A stretch of 64,000 nucleotides of DNA from DASPLX01 sp035627375. GTDB lineage: Bacteria > Pseudomonadota > Gammaproteobacteria > Burkholderiales > Burkholderiaceae_D. Below the pieces are notes generated by a model. The model was not told the DNA's origin. It worked only from the letters and a program-made list of their open reading frames with translations, and did no database searches. Location: assembly GCA_035627375.1 (NCBI GenBank), contig DASPLX010000017.1, positions 1 through 64,000 on the forward strand. The letters are read 5' to 3'. A program made the translations under genes and the position numbers. Shown one piece after another: positions 20,782-30,690 of the stretch. Each line of letters starts with the position of its first letter. Positions within the stretch are counted from its first letter, which is position 1.

Positions 20782-22095
20782 ATGAATCGCATTTTCTTCC
20801 GGATTTTTCCGCTGGCGATCCTGGCGTTCGCCGTGGCGACCGTGGCGATCTATTTCGTGATCAGCCACGTGTTCGGCGACCCTTTCGAGGAGCTGGCGCG
20901 CAAGCAGGCCTCCGGACCGATTTTCCTGCTTGAGCAATACATCGACAATGCACCGGCCGACGAATGGCTGGTGCGACTGAACAAGGTCCGGGAAGTCTCC
21001 AGCCTCAGCCTTGAGCTCGTTCCCCTGGAGACCGCCATGGCCGGCCTGCAGGGAGACAAGCGCGAAGCCCTCAAGCGCGGCGAGATCGTGCTCAACGTTT
21101 CCGCCAAGACCTTTTTCCGGCGCGTCGACCTATACGGCGACAAGTACATCGGCAGCGCCGACGACGTGCTGCGCGTCAGCAACCTGCCGATCGATATCGG
21201 TCTGGAAGTGGAAATGGAAGCCTTGCGCTTCGTCGTCGCCGCGCTGTTCCTGCTGGTGCCGATCGCGCTCTGGTCGCGCTTCCACTGGAAGGAATTGCAA
21301 TCGCTGTCGCAAGTGGCCGAAGCCTTCGGCGAAGGCAATCTGTCGGTGCGCGCGGTCGCCAAGGAAACCGCCAGCGTCTATCCGCTGGCGCAATGCATGA
21401 ACCACATGGCCGAACGCATCGAAGGCTTGCTCGATGCGCAAAGAAACCTGCTGCATTCGGTATCGCATGAATTGCGGACGCCGATTTCGCGCATCGAGTT
21501 CGGTCTCGAACTATTGCGCAAGGCGGCCAAGAGCGACGAACTGGGCGGACGCATCGGTTCGCTGGAAGCCGATGTCAGGGAGCTCAATGCCCTGGTCAGC
21601 GAACTGTTGAGCCTGACCCGGCTCGATCAGCGGCAGGCCGCGCAACCCGGCCGGTTCGCGCTCGAAGACTTGCTGCATCACGTCGCCGACGGCCTGGCCC
21701 ATGCCTTCGCCGGCAAGGAGGCGACGCTCCAGGTGCCCGCCGATCTGGGCGAGATCGTCGCCGACCAGCGGCTGCTCGCCCGCGCCGTGGGCAATCTGCT
21801 GGCCAACGCAGCCAAGTATGCGAACAGCCGGCTGTCGCTGAGCGCCGCCCGCCTCGGCGACCGGATCGAGATCACGGTCGACGACGACGGCCCCGGCATT
21901 CCGGCCGACGAACGCGAGCATGTGTTCGAGCCCTTCTACCGGCTCGACCGTAGCCGCGACCGCGCCACCGGCGGCTTCGGCCTGGGCCTGGCGATCGCGC
22001 GCAAGGCGATGCAGCTGCACGACGGCACGATCGAGATCGCCGATTCGCCGCTCGGCGGCGCGCGCTTCGTGCTGCGCATGCCGTGCCGCCAATAG
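20782..22095 (+). CDS. RstB-like sensor histidine kinase
   Basis: This 437-residue inner-membrane kinase has a first transmembrane segment at ~8-30, a periplasmic sensor of ~115 residues, and a second segment at ~150-170. A HAMP linker follows, then HisKA with phospho-acceptor H229 in HSVSHELRTPIS. The HATPase domain has N box LLANAAKYA, G1 DDDGPGIP and G2 GFGLGLAI. It partners the response regulator immediately upstream. The small periplasmic domain matches RstB-type kinases. The stimulus is unknown. Confidence 0.93.
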   Translation: MNRIFFRIFPLAILAFAVATVAIYFVISHVFGDPFEELARKQASGPIFLLEQYIDNAPADEWLVRLNKVREVSSLSLELVPLETAMAGLQGDKREALKRGEIVLNVSAKTFFRRVDLYGDKYIGSADDVLRVSNLPIDIGLEVEMEALRFVVAALFLLVPIALWSRFHWKELQSLSQVAEAFGEGNLSVRAVAKETASVYPLAQCMNHMAERIEGLLDAQRNLLHSVSHELRTPISRIEFGLELLRKAAKSDELGGRIGSLEADVRELNALVSELLSLTRLDQRQAAQPGRFALEDLLHHVADGLAHAFAGKEATLQVPADLGEIVADQRLLARAVGNLLANAAKYANSRLSLSAARLGDRIEITVDDDGPGIPADEREHVFEPFYRLDRSRDRATGGFGLGLAIARKAMQLHDGTIEIADSPLGGARFVLRMPCRQ

Positions 22096-22209
22096 CGCAG
22101 CTATCCCGGACCGCAAATCCGTACAAGAACCGGCGCCCGCGCCCTCCCATAATGATCGCCGACGCCGCTTTGCGCGGTGCCGTTACGTTCACCGGCTTTC
22201 TGGAAAATC

Positions 22210-23157
22210 ATGTTCATCGGTTTACTCTGCGCGCTCGGCGCCGGCCTGATGTGGGGCCTCGTATTCGTCGCACCGGCGATGCTGCCGGATTACCCCGGCG
22301 TTCTACTGTCCTTCGCGCGCTACCTCGCGTTCGGCGTGATCGCGCTGCTGCCGGCGTGGTTCGACCGCCGGCACATCGCGCGGCTGACACGCGCCGACTG
22401 GATGATGGCGTTCAAGCTGTCGGCCGTCGGCAACCTGATCTACTATGCCGCGCTGGCGACCGCGATCCAACTCGCCGACACTCCGCTGCCGGCGATGCTG
22501 ATCGGCACGCTGCCGGTCATCATCGCGATCTGCTCGAACCTGGCACCCGGCCATCCCTCGGAAGCCATCGCCTGGCGCCGGCTGGCGCCGTCGCTGCTGG
22601 TGATCTTCGCCGGCCTCATGCTGGTCAACGCGGGCGAACTCGCGCATCTTGACGGACGCCGTCCGCTCGCCGACTATGCGCTGGGCTGCGTGGTCGCGCT
22701 CGGCGCGGTCGCCGCCTGGACCTGGTATCCGATCATGAATGCGCGCCACATGAAGGCGCATCCGCAATTGAGCTCTTCCACGTGGGCCACCGCGCAAGGC
22801 CTGGCGACGCTGCCGCTGGCCCTGGCCGGCTTCCTCGGCTACGGCGTCTACGCATCGGCGACCGGCAGCAGCTTTGACTTTCCGCTCGGGCCGCGACCGC
22901 TGCCGTTCATCGGCCTGATGCTGACCATCGGCCTGTGCGCTTCCTGGCTCGGCACGCTGCTCTGGAATCAGGCCAGCAAGCGCCTGCCGACTTCGTTCGC
23001 CGGCCAGTTGATCGTGTTCGAAACCCTGTCCGCCCTGCTGTATGCCTTTCTCTGGCGCGGCGCGGCGCCGTCGCTGGCAGTCTTGGGCGGCATCGCATTG
23101 CTGTGTGGCGGCGTCGTGCTCGGCCTGCGCGCCTTCCGTCCGGTTGCGACGGCATGA
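22210..23157 (+). CDS. DMT/EamA-type membrane transporter
   Basis: This protein of about 315 residues has ten hydrophobic segments in two EamA-like halves. The first carries LMWGLVFVAPAMLPDYPGVL and the second PTSFAGQLIVFETLSALLYA. It is likely a metabolite exporter. The ATG at 22210 is adopted because the first membrane helix starts at once. A GTG 33 bp upstream is possible and neither has a strong ribosome site. It is separated by 114 bp from the kinase gene and probably has its own promoter. Confidence 0.85.
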   Translation: MFIGLLCALGAGLMWGLVFVAPAMLPDYPGVLLSFARYLAFGVIALLPAWFDRRHIARLTRADWMMAFKLSAVGNLIYYAALATAIQLADTPLPAMLIGTLPVIIAICSNLAPGHPSEAIAWRRLAPSLLVIFAGLMLVNAGELAHLDGRRPLADYALGCVVALGAVAAWTWYPIMNARHMKAHPQLSSSTWATAQGLATLPLALAGFLGYGVYASATGSSFDFPLGPRPLPFIGLMLTIGLCASWLGTLLWNQASKRLPTSFAGQLIVFETLSALLYAFLWRGAAPSLAVLGGIALLCGGVVLGLRAFRPVATA

Positions 23158-23386
23158 CACGGCCGGACCACCAGCAGCCGGCGCGCCTATCCGACTTGCG
23201 GTACGCGCGCGGCGACCGCGGCATGGGCATGCAACTTCTTCGTTTGCGTTAGGTCAATGCCTATGATTTTAAGCAAACCCGCCCCAGGCTCCGCGCGTAT
23301 TCTTTAGCGACCATTCACCGGCACGATCGTGCCGCAAGACAGCGATCGAGCCAGTCAAGGAGCGCGACACGCAAGCCTGATTCATC

Positions 23387-25237
23387 ATGTCTTCCGACTT
23401 CAACCAACTCGTTTTGAACGAGATGCCCGACGGCATCGTCATCACCGATCCGACCGGGATCGTCATCCACTGGACGAAAGGCGCCGAGCAATTGTTCGGC
23501 TTCAGCAGCGACGAAGCGATCGGCCGGCCGCTGTATCCGCTCGTCGTCCCTCCCGAACGGGTGGAAGAGGAAACGAAGAATCTGCAAGAAGCGATCGCCA
23601 AGGGTTCCAGTTATTACGAATCGCTGCGCAAGACGAAGAATGGATCGTTGATCTACGTCGACATCTCCGGCAAGGCGATACGCGACGAGCACGGCGAACT
23701 GCGCTACGTCCTGTTCAGCAAGAAGGATGTGACGCACTTCAAAGCGATGCGCGACGCCAAGTTGCTGGATGCGAAATTCCGCAATTTGCTGGACTCGATG
23801 CCGGACAGCATCGTCATGGTGAATATGACTGGCCGCATCGTCCTCGCCAATTCGCAGGCGGAAAGGCTGTTCGGCTATGCTCCCGGCGAATTGCGCGGCC
23901 AGTTGGTCGAGGTCTTGTTGCCGCCGCGCTTCCGCTCCGGCCATGTCGGACACCGCGCCAGTTATTTCACCCAGCCGCGCACGCGCGAAATGGGCGCCGG
24001 GCTCGAACTGTACGGGCAACGGCGCGACGGCGTCGAATTTCCGGTGGAAATCAGCCTTTCTCCGCTGCAAACCGAGGAAGGAACGCTGGCGATGAGCGCG
24101 ATCCGTGACCTGAGCCAGCGCCGGCGCGCCGAAAAGAAGTTCCGCGGCTTGCTCGAATCGGCGCCGGATGCGATCGTGATCGTGGATCGCCGGGGGGAAA
24201 TCGTCCTTGTGAATTCCCAAACCGAGAAGCTGTTCGGTTATCCGCGCGAGGAATTGCTCGGTAAGAAAGTCGAAATCCTGGTGCCGCAGCGCTACGGCCA
24301 CAGCCATCCGGGCTATCGCGACAGCTTCTTCGACGATCCGCGCACCCGCCCGATGGGGGCGGGACTCGAGTTGTTCGGCGTGCGGCGCGACGGCAGCGAA
24401 TTCCCGGTCGAGATCAGTCTCTCTCCGCTGGAAACCGAGGAAGGCCTCTTGGTATCCAGCGCGATCCGCGACATCAGCGAGCGCAAGCGCATCGAACGCA
24501 CCCTGTATGAAAAGAATCTCGAACTCGAAGCCGCGAGCCTGGCCAAGGATCGCTTTCTCGCCAGCATGTCGCACGAATTGCGCACGCCGCTCAATGCGAT
24601 CATCGGCTTTACCGGCACGCTCCTGATGAAACTGCCCGGCCCGCTGCGCCCGGACCAGGAAAGGCAGTTGAAGACGATCCAGTCGAGCGCACGCCACCTG
24701 CTGTCGCTGATCAACGATCTGCTCGACCTGGCGAAGATCGAATCGGGCAAGGTCGAGATCAATCCGGAACTGGTCGTGTGTCAAACCGTGATCCAGGAGC
24801 TGACCGAGACGCTCGGGCCGCTGGCCGACAAGAAACATCTCTCGTTCCAACTCGATCTGCCGACGGGCGACGTTGCCGTCATGACCGATCGCCGCGCCTT
24901 GAGCCAGATATTGATCAACCTGGTGAACAACGCGATCAAATTCACGGAGAAGGGCGGGATTACGATCAGCCTGCGCAAGCGTTATCACGAAAACCGCATG
25001 CTGATCGAGATCGATGTCGGCGATACGGGCATCGGCATCTTGCCGGAAGAACAAGCCAAGCTGTTTCAGGCATTTTCCCAACTCGATTCCACCTCGGCCC
25101 GCCGTTTCGAGGGTACCGGGCTCGGTCTGCACCTGAGCCAGAAGCTTGCCAGCCTGATCGGAGGAAAATTGATCATGAAGAGCGAATACGGAAAAGGCAG
25201 CACCTTTACCTTGTTGCTGGAAGCCACGCCGGGTTGA
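23387..25237 (+). CDS. cytosolic histidine kinase with three PAS domains
   Basis: This 616-residue protein has no membrane segment. PAS1 spans ~5-125, PAS2 ~135-255 and PAS3 ~260-385, followed by HisKA with H396 in ASMSHELRTPLNAIIGF. The HATPase domain follows (N box LINLVNNAIKF, G1 DVGDTGIGI, G2 GTGLGLHLSQ). PAS2 and PAS3 are near-duplicates: both carry PRTR.MGAGLEL and RRDG.EFPVEISLSPL. It is followed by a single-domain receiver (29 bp) and a receiver-GGDEF-EAL protein, so phosphate probably flows from this kinase to one or both. The ligand or redox cofactor of the PAS domains is not evident. Confidence 0.93.
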   Translation: MSSDFNQLVLNEMPDGIVITDPTGIVIHWTKGAEQLFGFSSDEAIGRPLYPLVVPPERVEEETKNLQEAIAKGSSYYESLRKTKNGSLIYVDISGKAIRDEHGELRYVLFSKKDVTHFKAMRDAKLLDAKFRNLLDSMPDSIVMVNMTGRIVLANSQAERLFGYAPGELRGQLVEVLLPPRFRSGHVGHRASYFTQPRTREMGAGLELYGQRRDGVEFPVEISLSPLQTEEGTLAMSAIRDLSQRRRAEKKFRGLLESAPDAIVIVDRRGEIVLVNSQTEKLFGYPREELLGKKVEILVPQRYGHSHPGYRDSFFDDPRTRPMGAGLELFGVRRDGSEFPVEISLSPLETEEGLLVSSAIRDISERKRIERTLYEKNLELEAASLAKDRFLASMSHELRTPLNAIIGFTGTLLMKLPGPLRPDQERQLKTIQSSARHLLSLINDLLDLAKIESGKVEINPELVVCQTVIQELTETLGPLADKKHLSFQLDLPTGDVAVMTDRRALSQILINLVNNAIKFTEKGGITISLRKRYHENRMLIEIDVGDTGIGILPEEQAKLFQAFSQLDSTSARRFEGTGLGLHLSQKLASLIGGKLIMKSEYGKGSTFTLLLEATPG

Positions 25238-25266
25238 ACGCAACGGACTTCTACACGGAGAACATC

Positions 25267-25701
25267 ATGCCGGGACATGTCCTGATCATCGAAGACAATC
25301 CGGCCAACATGGAATTGATGGTCTATCTACTGAACGCATTCGGCCATCAGGTGTCCGCTATCTATGATGGCGCGGCCGGCATCGATGCCGCCCAGCGCAG
25401 CAGGCCGGATCTGATCATTTGCGATGTCCATCTTCCCAAGATGGACGGTTACGAGATCGTGCGCCGGCTCAAGACCGATCCCAAGCTGGCCGGCGTTCCG
25501 GTCGTCGCCGTTACCGCGCTGGCCATGGTCGGCGACCAGGAAAAGCTGCTCAATGCCGGTTTCGACAGCTACATCGGCAAACCCATCGATCCGGAAGCCT
25601 TCGTCGGGCAAATCGAGAAACTGCTGGGAATCGCGCCCGCGGCGAACGGCCGGCAGGGCGCGCCGCCCGGCCTGACGCCGGCAAACGATCACCGCACCTG
25701 A
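25267..25701 (+). CDS. single-domain response regulator (DivK/CheY-like)
   Basis: This 144-residue protein consists of one receiver domain: acidic pair E9-D10, phospho-acceptor D53 in IICDVHLPKMDGYE, the switch region AVTALAMVGDQE, and lysine in YIGKPIDPEAF. A disordered tail of about 20 residues follows. It has no output domain and so acts by protein contact, probably relaying between the PAS kinase upstream and the GGDEF-EAL protein downstream. The ribosome site GGAG lies 6 nt before the ATG. Confidence 0.92.
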   Translation: MPGHVLIIEDNPANMELMVYLLNAFGHQVSAIYDGAAGIDAAQRSRPDLIICDVHLPKMDGYEIVRRLKTDPKLAGVPVVAVTALAMVGDQEKLLNAGFDSYIGKPIDPEAFVGQIEKLLGIAPAANGRQGAPPGLTPANDHRT

Positions 25702-25734
25702 GTTTCTCCGGAGATAAAGCGGCGAGGAACAAGA

Positions 25735-28700
25735 ATGGCAACGATACTCATCGTCGACGATCAAATCTTGAACCGGGAATTCCTGACGACGCTGCTCGGT
25801 TACAGCGGCCATCGCCTGCTGCAGGCCGCCGACGGAGCGGAGGCCTTGAAGATCGCCCATGCGGAGCGGCCGGATTTGATTGTCACCGATATCCTGATGC
25901 CGCACATGGATGGCTATGAATTCGTCGCCCAATTGCGCGCCGACAAGCTTATCGCGGCTACGCCGATCATCTTCTATATCGCGACCCATCGCGAACGCGA
26001 AGCCAGCGTGATGGCGCTGGCTTGCGGCGTGCAGCGCGTCCTGCCGAAGCCGTCGGAACCGGAGGTCATCTTGCAGGCGGTGGACGAAATCCTCGGCGTA
26101 CCCAAGCGGAAGGCCGCCGCCGCGCCGCCGGCCCGGCCGCGCAGGCGCAAGCCGCCCAGCCTCGACGACCGCGTGTCGGGCTACCTGGCGGAGCTTGATA
26201 TGAGCAGCAGCGAAATACTGCAGTTGGTCGATGAGAGCAGCAACGGCAACGGCGAGCACAAGCGGGTCGACCAGGCCGCGCAGAAATTGTCGCAGTCGCT
26301 GACCAATCTGCAAATGGTCAGCCTGCGCCTGACTGCCTTGATCGAACTGGGCATCACCCTGGCGGCCGAGCGCGATCCGGCGCAATTGCTGCAGACCGGC
26401 GTGCGGGTCGCCCAGGATCTCGGCGTATCCCGCTACGCGGTGGTCGGCATCCTGGACGAGACCGGCACGCGCCTGAAGCAACTGGCGACGCGCGGGCTCG
26501 ACGAAGTCACGCATGCCCGGCTGCGCGCATCGACCTTCCGCGCGGACATGCTCGATAACCTGTTGGCGGGCCGCTGGCCGCGCCGCATCGCCGGACATTG
26601 CGGCGATCCGCTGCAATTGCGGCTGCCGGCGGATCATCCGCCGGTCCACTCGCTGCTCGGCGCCCCCATCGCCTCGACCAGCCGGACTTACGGCTGGCTG
26701 TACCTGGTCGACAAGCTCAGCAACGACGGCTTCAGCGAAATCGACGAGCAGGCGATCGCCACCGTCGCGACGCAATTGGCCATCGCCTACGAAAATCTCG
26801 CGTTGTACGAGCAGGTGCAGCATAGCCAGGCGCGGCTGCAGACGGAAGTCGCCGAACGCACGCAAGCCCAGGATTCGCTGCGCCGCACCTTGCGCGCCCG
26901 CACGGTGATGGCCAAGTGCAACCACGTCATGGTGCATGCGTCGGACGAATTCCTGCTGCTGAACGACATGTGCCGCACCGTGGTCGAGACCGGCGGCTAT
27001 CACATGGTCTGGATCGGCTATGCGAACGACGACGGCACGGTGCAGCCGATGGCCCATGCCGGCGCCGAGGGCGGATTCCTGCGGGAGGCACCGATTCGTT
27101 GGGATGAAAAGGCTAGCGACGACAGTCCGGCCGGCATCGCCATCCGCCGGGCCAAGCCCTGCCTGGTGACGGATATCGCGGAGATGTCCGGCGTGGTGGC
27201 GCCCGGCATGGCAGCCTTGACGGCAAGCTGGCGCGAACGGGCGCTGCGCCGCGGCTACCGCTCCGCGTTGTCGCTGCCGCTCAAGGATGGAAGCAAGGTG
27301 TTCGGCGCGCTCACCCTGTGCGAAAGCACGCCGGGCGGAATCAATGCGGAAGACGTGGCCACGTTCGCGGAGCTGGCCGACGATATCGCCTACGGCGTGC
27401 TCAATCTGCGCAACCGCCTGGCGCGCCGCAAGATCGAACAGGCCTTGCTGGCGACCGAGGAAAAGCTGTCGAGCATCCTGAGCTCGATCGACAATATCGT
27501 CTGGTCGGCTTCCGACGGCACGCTGTTGTATGCCAATCCCATCGTGGAGAAAATCTACGGCCGGCCGATCGAGGAATTCCGGCGCAACCGGAAGCTATGG
27601 CTCGAAGTGATCCATCCGGGCGATCGTCCCAGGGTGCGCGATCGGCGGGCCCGCCTCTTGCGGCACGGCGCGATCAAGGAGGAATTCCGCATCATTCGTC
27701 CCGACGGCCAGATACGCTGGATCGAACACCGCTCGAAAGTGGTGCGTGAAAACCCGACGGCGCCGCTGCGCTTCGATGCCGTGGAAAGCGACATCACCGA
27801 ACGCAAGGAGTACGAAGCCCGCATCGAATACCTGGCAGGCCACGACGCGCTGACCGACCTGGCCAACCGCAACCTGCTGAACGACCGGGTGAGCCAGGCG
27901 ATGTCGCTCGCCTTGCGCACCGGGAACCTGCTGGCGCTGCTGTTCATCGATCTCGACCGTTTCAAGGCGATCAACGACAGCATCGGCCACGCATTGGGCG
28001 ACTTGCTGCTGAAGGCGGCCGCGGTGCGGCTGGAGTCGGCGATCCGCGGCGGCGATACCGTCGCCCGCCAGGGCGGCGACGAATTCATCGTCCTGCTCAC
28101 CGGCCTCGACGATCCGAACGACATCGTGCGCGCAGTGACCAAGATCCTGCATCTGTTCTCGGAGCCTTTCATTCTCGAGAATCATGTCCTGCACATCACC
28201 GCCAGCATAGGCGTAACCGTGTATCCGAACGACGCGGTCACGCTGCAGGATCTGCTGCGCAACGCCGACACGGCGATGTATCACGCGAAATCGGAGCACG
28301 GCAACACGTACCGCTTCTACGCGCACGACATGAGCGTGCGCGCCATGGAGCGCGCCCAGCTCGAGAACGCGCTGCATCGCGCCATCGCGCGGCATGAATT
28401 CGAAGTCTGGTATCAGCCCAAGCCCGACATCCGCAGCGGCCGCATCATCGGCGCCGAGGCGCTGATCCGCTGGCGGCATCCCGAGCTCGGCATGATTTCT
28501 CCGTCCCGTTTCATCCCGATCGCCGAAGAGGTCGGCCTGATCGTGCCCATCGGGCGCTGGGTCTTGCACACGGCGTGCGCGCAAAACAAGGCTTGGCAAG
28601 AGATGGGGCTGCCGGAGATCAGCGTCGCGGTCAATCTGTCGGCGCGCCAGTTCCTGCAGGACGAACTGGTCGATACCGTCGCCCGCACGCTGCGCAACAC

Positions 28701-29130
28701 CGGGCTTGAAGCGCGCTGCCTGGAACTGGAACTGACCGAGAGCATGGTCATGAACGGCGCCGAGCACGTGATCGCCAAGCTGCGCGCCTTGAAGGAGCTC
28801 GGCGTGCAGCTATCGATCGACGACTTCGGCACCGGCTATTCCAGCCTCAGCTATCTGAAGCGGTTCTCGCTCGATCGCCTCAAGATCGACCAATCGTTCA
28901 TCCGCGACATCGCATCCGATCCGGACGACGCGGTGATCACGCGCTCGGTGATCGCGCTCGGCCACAGCCTCAATCTCAAGGTGATCGCCGAGGGCGTGGA
29001 AACCGCGCAGCAGCTGGAGTTCCTGCGCCAGCACCAGTGCGACGAAATGCAAGGCTATTACTTCAGCAAGGCGCTGGCGGTCGACGAATTCACTTCGATG
29101 CTGCGCAACGATTCGCGCCTCTATCATTAG
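25735..29130 (+). CDS. receiver-GAF-PAS-GGDEF-EAL cyclic-di-GMP enzyme
   Basis: This 1131-residue protein has a receiver (phospho-acceptor D52 in VTDILMPHMDGYEF), a basic linker, two GAF-like regions (residues ~190-370 and ~385-560) and a PAS domain (~575-690). The diguanylate cyclase domain has an intact GGDEF at 780-784 and an RxxD inhibitory site (RGGD) five residues before it. The phosphodiesterase domain has intact EAL at 908-910 and DDFGTGYSSLSYL. Both catalytic sets look complete, so it may make or degrade cyclic-di-GMP depending on input. It is the last gene of the kinase/receiver cluster and its probable output. It is cytosolic. Confidence 0.94.
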   Translation: MATILIVDDQILNREFLTTLLGYSGHRLLQAADGAEALKIAHAERPDLIVTDILMPHMDGYEFVAQLRADKLIAATPIIFYIATHREREASVMALACGVQRVLPKPSEPEVILQAVDEILGVPKRKAAAAPPARPRRRKPPSLDDRVSGYLAELDMSSSEILQLVDESSNGNGEHKRVDQAAQKLSQSLTNLQMVSLRLTALIELGITLAAERDPAQLLQTGVRVAQDLGVSRYAVVGILDETGTRLKQLATRGLDEVTHARLRASTFRADMLDNLLAGRWPRRIAGHCGDPLQLRLPADHPPVHSLLGAPIASTSRTYGWLYLVDKLSNDGFSEIDEQAIATVATQLAIAYENLALYEQVQHSQARLQTEVAERTQAQDSLRRTLRARTVMAKCNHVMVHASDEFLLLNDMCRTVVETGGYHMVWIGYANDDGTVQPMAHAGAEGGFLREAPIRWDEKASDDSPAGIAIRRAKPCLVTDIAEMSGVVAPGMAALTASWRERALRRGYRSALSLPLKDGSKVFGALTLCESTPGGINAEDVATFAELADDIAYGVLNLRNRLARRKIEQALLATEEKLSSILSSIDNIVWSASDGTLLYANPIVEKIYGRPIEEFRRNRKLWLEVIHPGDRPRVRDRRARLLRHGAIKEEFRIIRPDGQIRWIEHRSKVVRENPTAPLRFDAVESDITERKEYEARIEYLAGHDALTDLANRNLLNDRVSQAMSLALRTGNLLALLFIDLDRFKAINDSIGHALGDLLLKAAAVRLESAIRGGDTVARQGGDEFIVLLTGLDDPNDIVRAVTKILHLFSEPFILENHVLHITASIGVTVYPNDAVTLQDLLRNADTAMYHAKSEHGNTYRFYAHDMSVRAMERAQLENALHRAIARHEFEVWYQPKPDIRSGRIIGAEALIRWRHPELGMISPSRFIPIAEEVGLIVPIGRWVLHTACAQNKAWQEMGLPEISVAVNLSARQFLQDELVDTVARTLRNTGLEARCLELELTESMVMNGAEHVIAKLRALKELGVQLSIDDFGTGYSSLSYLKRFSLDRLKIDQSFIRDIASDPDDAVITRSVIALGHSLNLKVIAEGVETAQQLEFLRQHQCDEMQGYYFSKALAVDEFTSMLRNDSRLYH

Positions 29131-29185
29131 CCGTAGAACCGGTCGCCCCTCCGCTCCCGCATTACAGCATCAACCGCCTGCGCGA

Positions 29186-30667
29186 TTAGAGCGCCCGCAG
29201 GAAGGCCGTCAGGTCCGCCGCGTCCTGCGGCGTGAAGCGGATGTTGAAGCGCTGGTCGTAGAAACGCACCACGTCGCCGACATCGGCCGCCGAGCCATTG
29301 TGGAAATACGGCGGCCGCGCGGCGAGAGCGCGCAAGGTCGGCACCTTGACGCGGCCGATGTCGGCCCACTTGCCGGTCTGCAGCGCCAGCGCCGGATCGG
29401 AGGTCTGAACGGTTTCGCCGGTGGTCTTGTTGCGCAGCGTGTACAGCGGCAGATCCGGGGTGCGCCGCGCCGCCGCGGCGGTGCCGATGTTGAACATGCG
29501 CGTGACCGAGTGCGAGCCGGCGTTCGGCGCGTCGTGGCAGCTGGCGCAGGTGCCGCGGAACAGCGCCGGCTTGATCTCGCCGTTGAAGCCGGCCACGCCG
29601 CGGATATCGAACGGCTTGTTGTTGAAGATGCCTTCGCCGCGCGCGATCGCGGCGCGTGCCTCGGCATCCGCGCCCGCGGCCTGCTGCTGCGCTCCATTGC
29701 GCCGTTGCGGCCCCTGCTGCTGCGCCTGCTGGGTGCGCCACGGGCCGAACATCGTCATCACGTTCTGGCTGAACGCCGCCCCGGTCCGATAGTCGCCGGC
29801 AGTCACGTCGTTGATGCCGAAATAGAAGGGCTGGGTCGCCAGGAAGGCCGGCCCGCCGCGCGCATTCAGGGCGGACAGGCTGCCGGCGCGGTTGTCGGTC
29901 GCCTGCGCCGTGGTCAGGGATTTCTCGAAGTCGACGATCGCCCGCTGCTCGGCCGCCGTCAGGCCGGCCGCCGCCTGGGCATGCCCCTTGACGGCGGAAT
30001 CGGCCTGATGCAGCAGGTCGAAGTCGATGCTCGAGAAGCACTTGGCCGGAGTCGTATTGGCCAGGCAGATGTTGGAATCGGCGTCGGTGAAGGTTTCGCG
30101 CATGTCCCACATCACCGTCGACAGGAAGCGCAGGTTGGTCGCGGGCAGCGGGCGGCGGAACAGCGACAGTTCGCCGACGTTGGCATAGCCGTAGGGATCG
30201 TCGGCCGCCAGCAGATCGAACTCCGCGGCGGCCGGCACCGGCAGGCCGACGCGGATCAAGCCCTTGGTCAGCAGCATGCTGTAGGCGACCCGCTTCTGGT
30301 CGATGGTGGTGTCGCGCAGGTTCGGCGAGTTGGCGCCGTCCACCAGGCGAAACACCGGATCGGTGCCGTTGCTGGCGGCGAAGCGCGCCTGCACGCCTTG
30401 CGGCGTGATGCTCCAGCCTTCGCGCTCGCTATGGCAGCTGGCGCAGGTGCGGCCGTTGCCGAAGGGCTTGAAGAAAGGATTGGCGGTATCGATGGTGCCG
30501 GTCGTGGTGACGGTCAGCGCGCTGCCGCTGCCGTTCGGCACCGGGACCGGCGTCCGCAATTGCGGCGGCGGAACCGCCTGGGCCAGCAGGGTGGGCGCGA
30601 CCATGACGGCGGCGGCGGCCGTCACGCAGGTGGCGGCGATCTGGAAACGGCGCATCGAGGATTTCAT
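29186..30667 (-). CDS. di-haem cytochrome c peroxidase-like protein
   Basis: This protein of about 493 residues has a signal peptide (residues 1-30, cleavage near LLAQ) and two c-type haem motifs, C75-A-S-C-H79 and C374-A-S-C-H378. The C-terminal region (KVPTLRALAARPPYFHNGS, then VVRFYDQRFN) is typical of the MauG/CcpA di-haem peroxidase superfamily. Residues ~305-325 are a Gln-rich linker. It probably acts in the periplasm as a peroxidase or haem-dependent oxidase. The start at 30667 has GGAG 7 nt upstream. A small gene lies 23 bp upstream on the same strand and is likely cotranscribed. It converges on the GGDEF-EAL gene. Confidence 0.88.
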   Translation of the reverse strand: MKSSMRRFQIAATCVTAAAAVMVAPTLLAQAVPPPQLRTPVPVPNGSGSALTVTTTGTIDTANPFFKPFGNGRTCASCHSEREGWSITPQGVQARFAASNGTDPVFRLVDGANSPNLRDTTIDQKRVAYSMLLTKGLIRVGLPVPAAAEFDLLAADDPYGYANVGELSLFRRPLPATNLRFLSTVMWDMRETFTDADSNICLANTTPAKCFSSIDFDLLHQADSAVKGHAQAAAGLTAAEQRAIVDFEKSLTTAQATDNRAGSLSALNARGGPAFLATQPFYFGINDVTAGDYRTGAAFSQNVMTMFGPWRTQQAQQQGPQRRNGAQQQAAGADAEARAAIARGEGIFNNKPFDIRGVAGFNGEIKPALFRGTCASCHDAPNAGSHSVTRMFNIGTAAAARRTPDLPLYTLRNKTTGETVQTSDPALALQTGKWADIGRVKVPTLRALAARPPYFHNGSAADVGDVVRFYDQRFNIRFTPQDAADLTAFLRAL

Positions 30668-30690
30668 CGGGCTCTCCTGGGATAGGTGGA

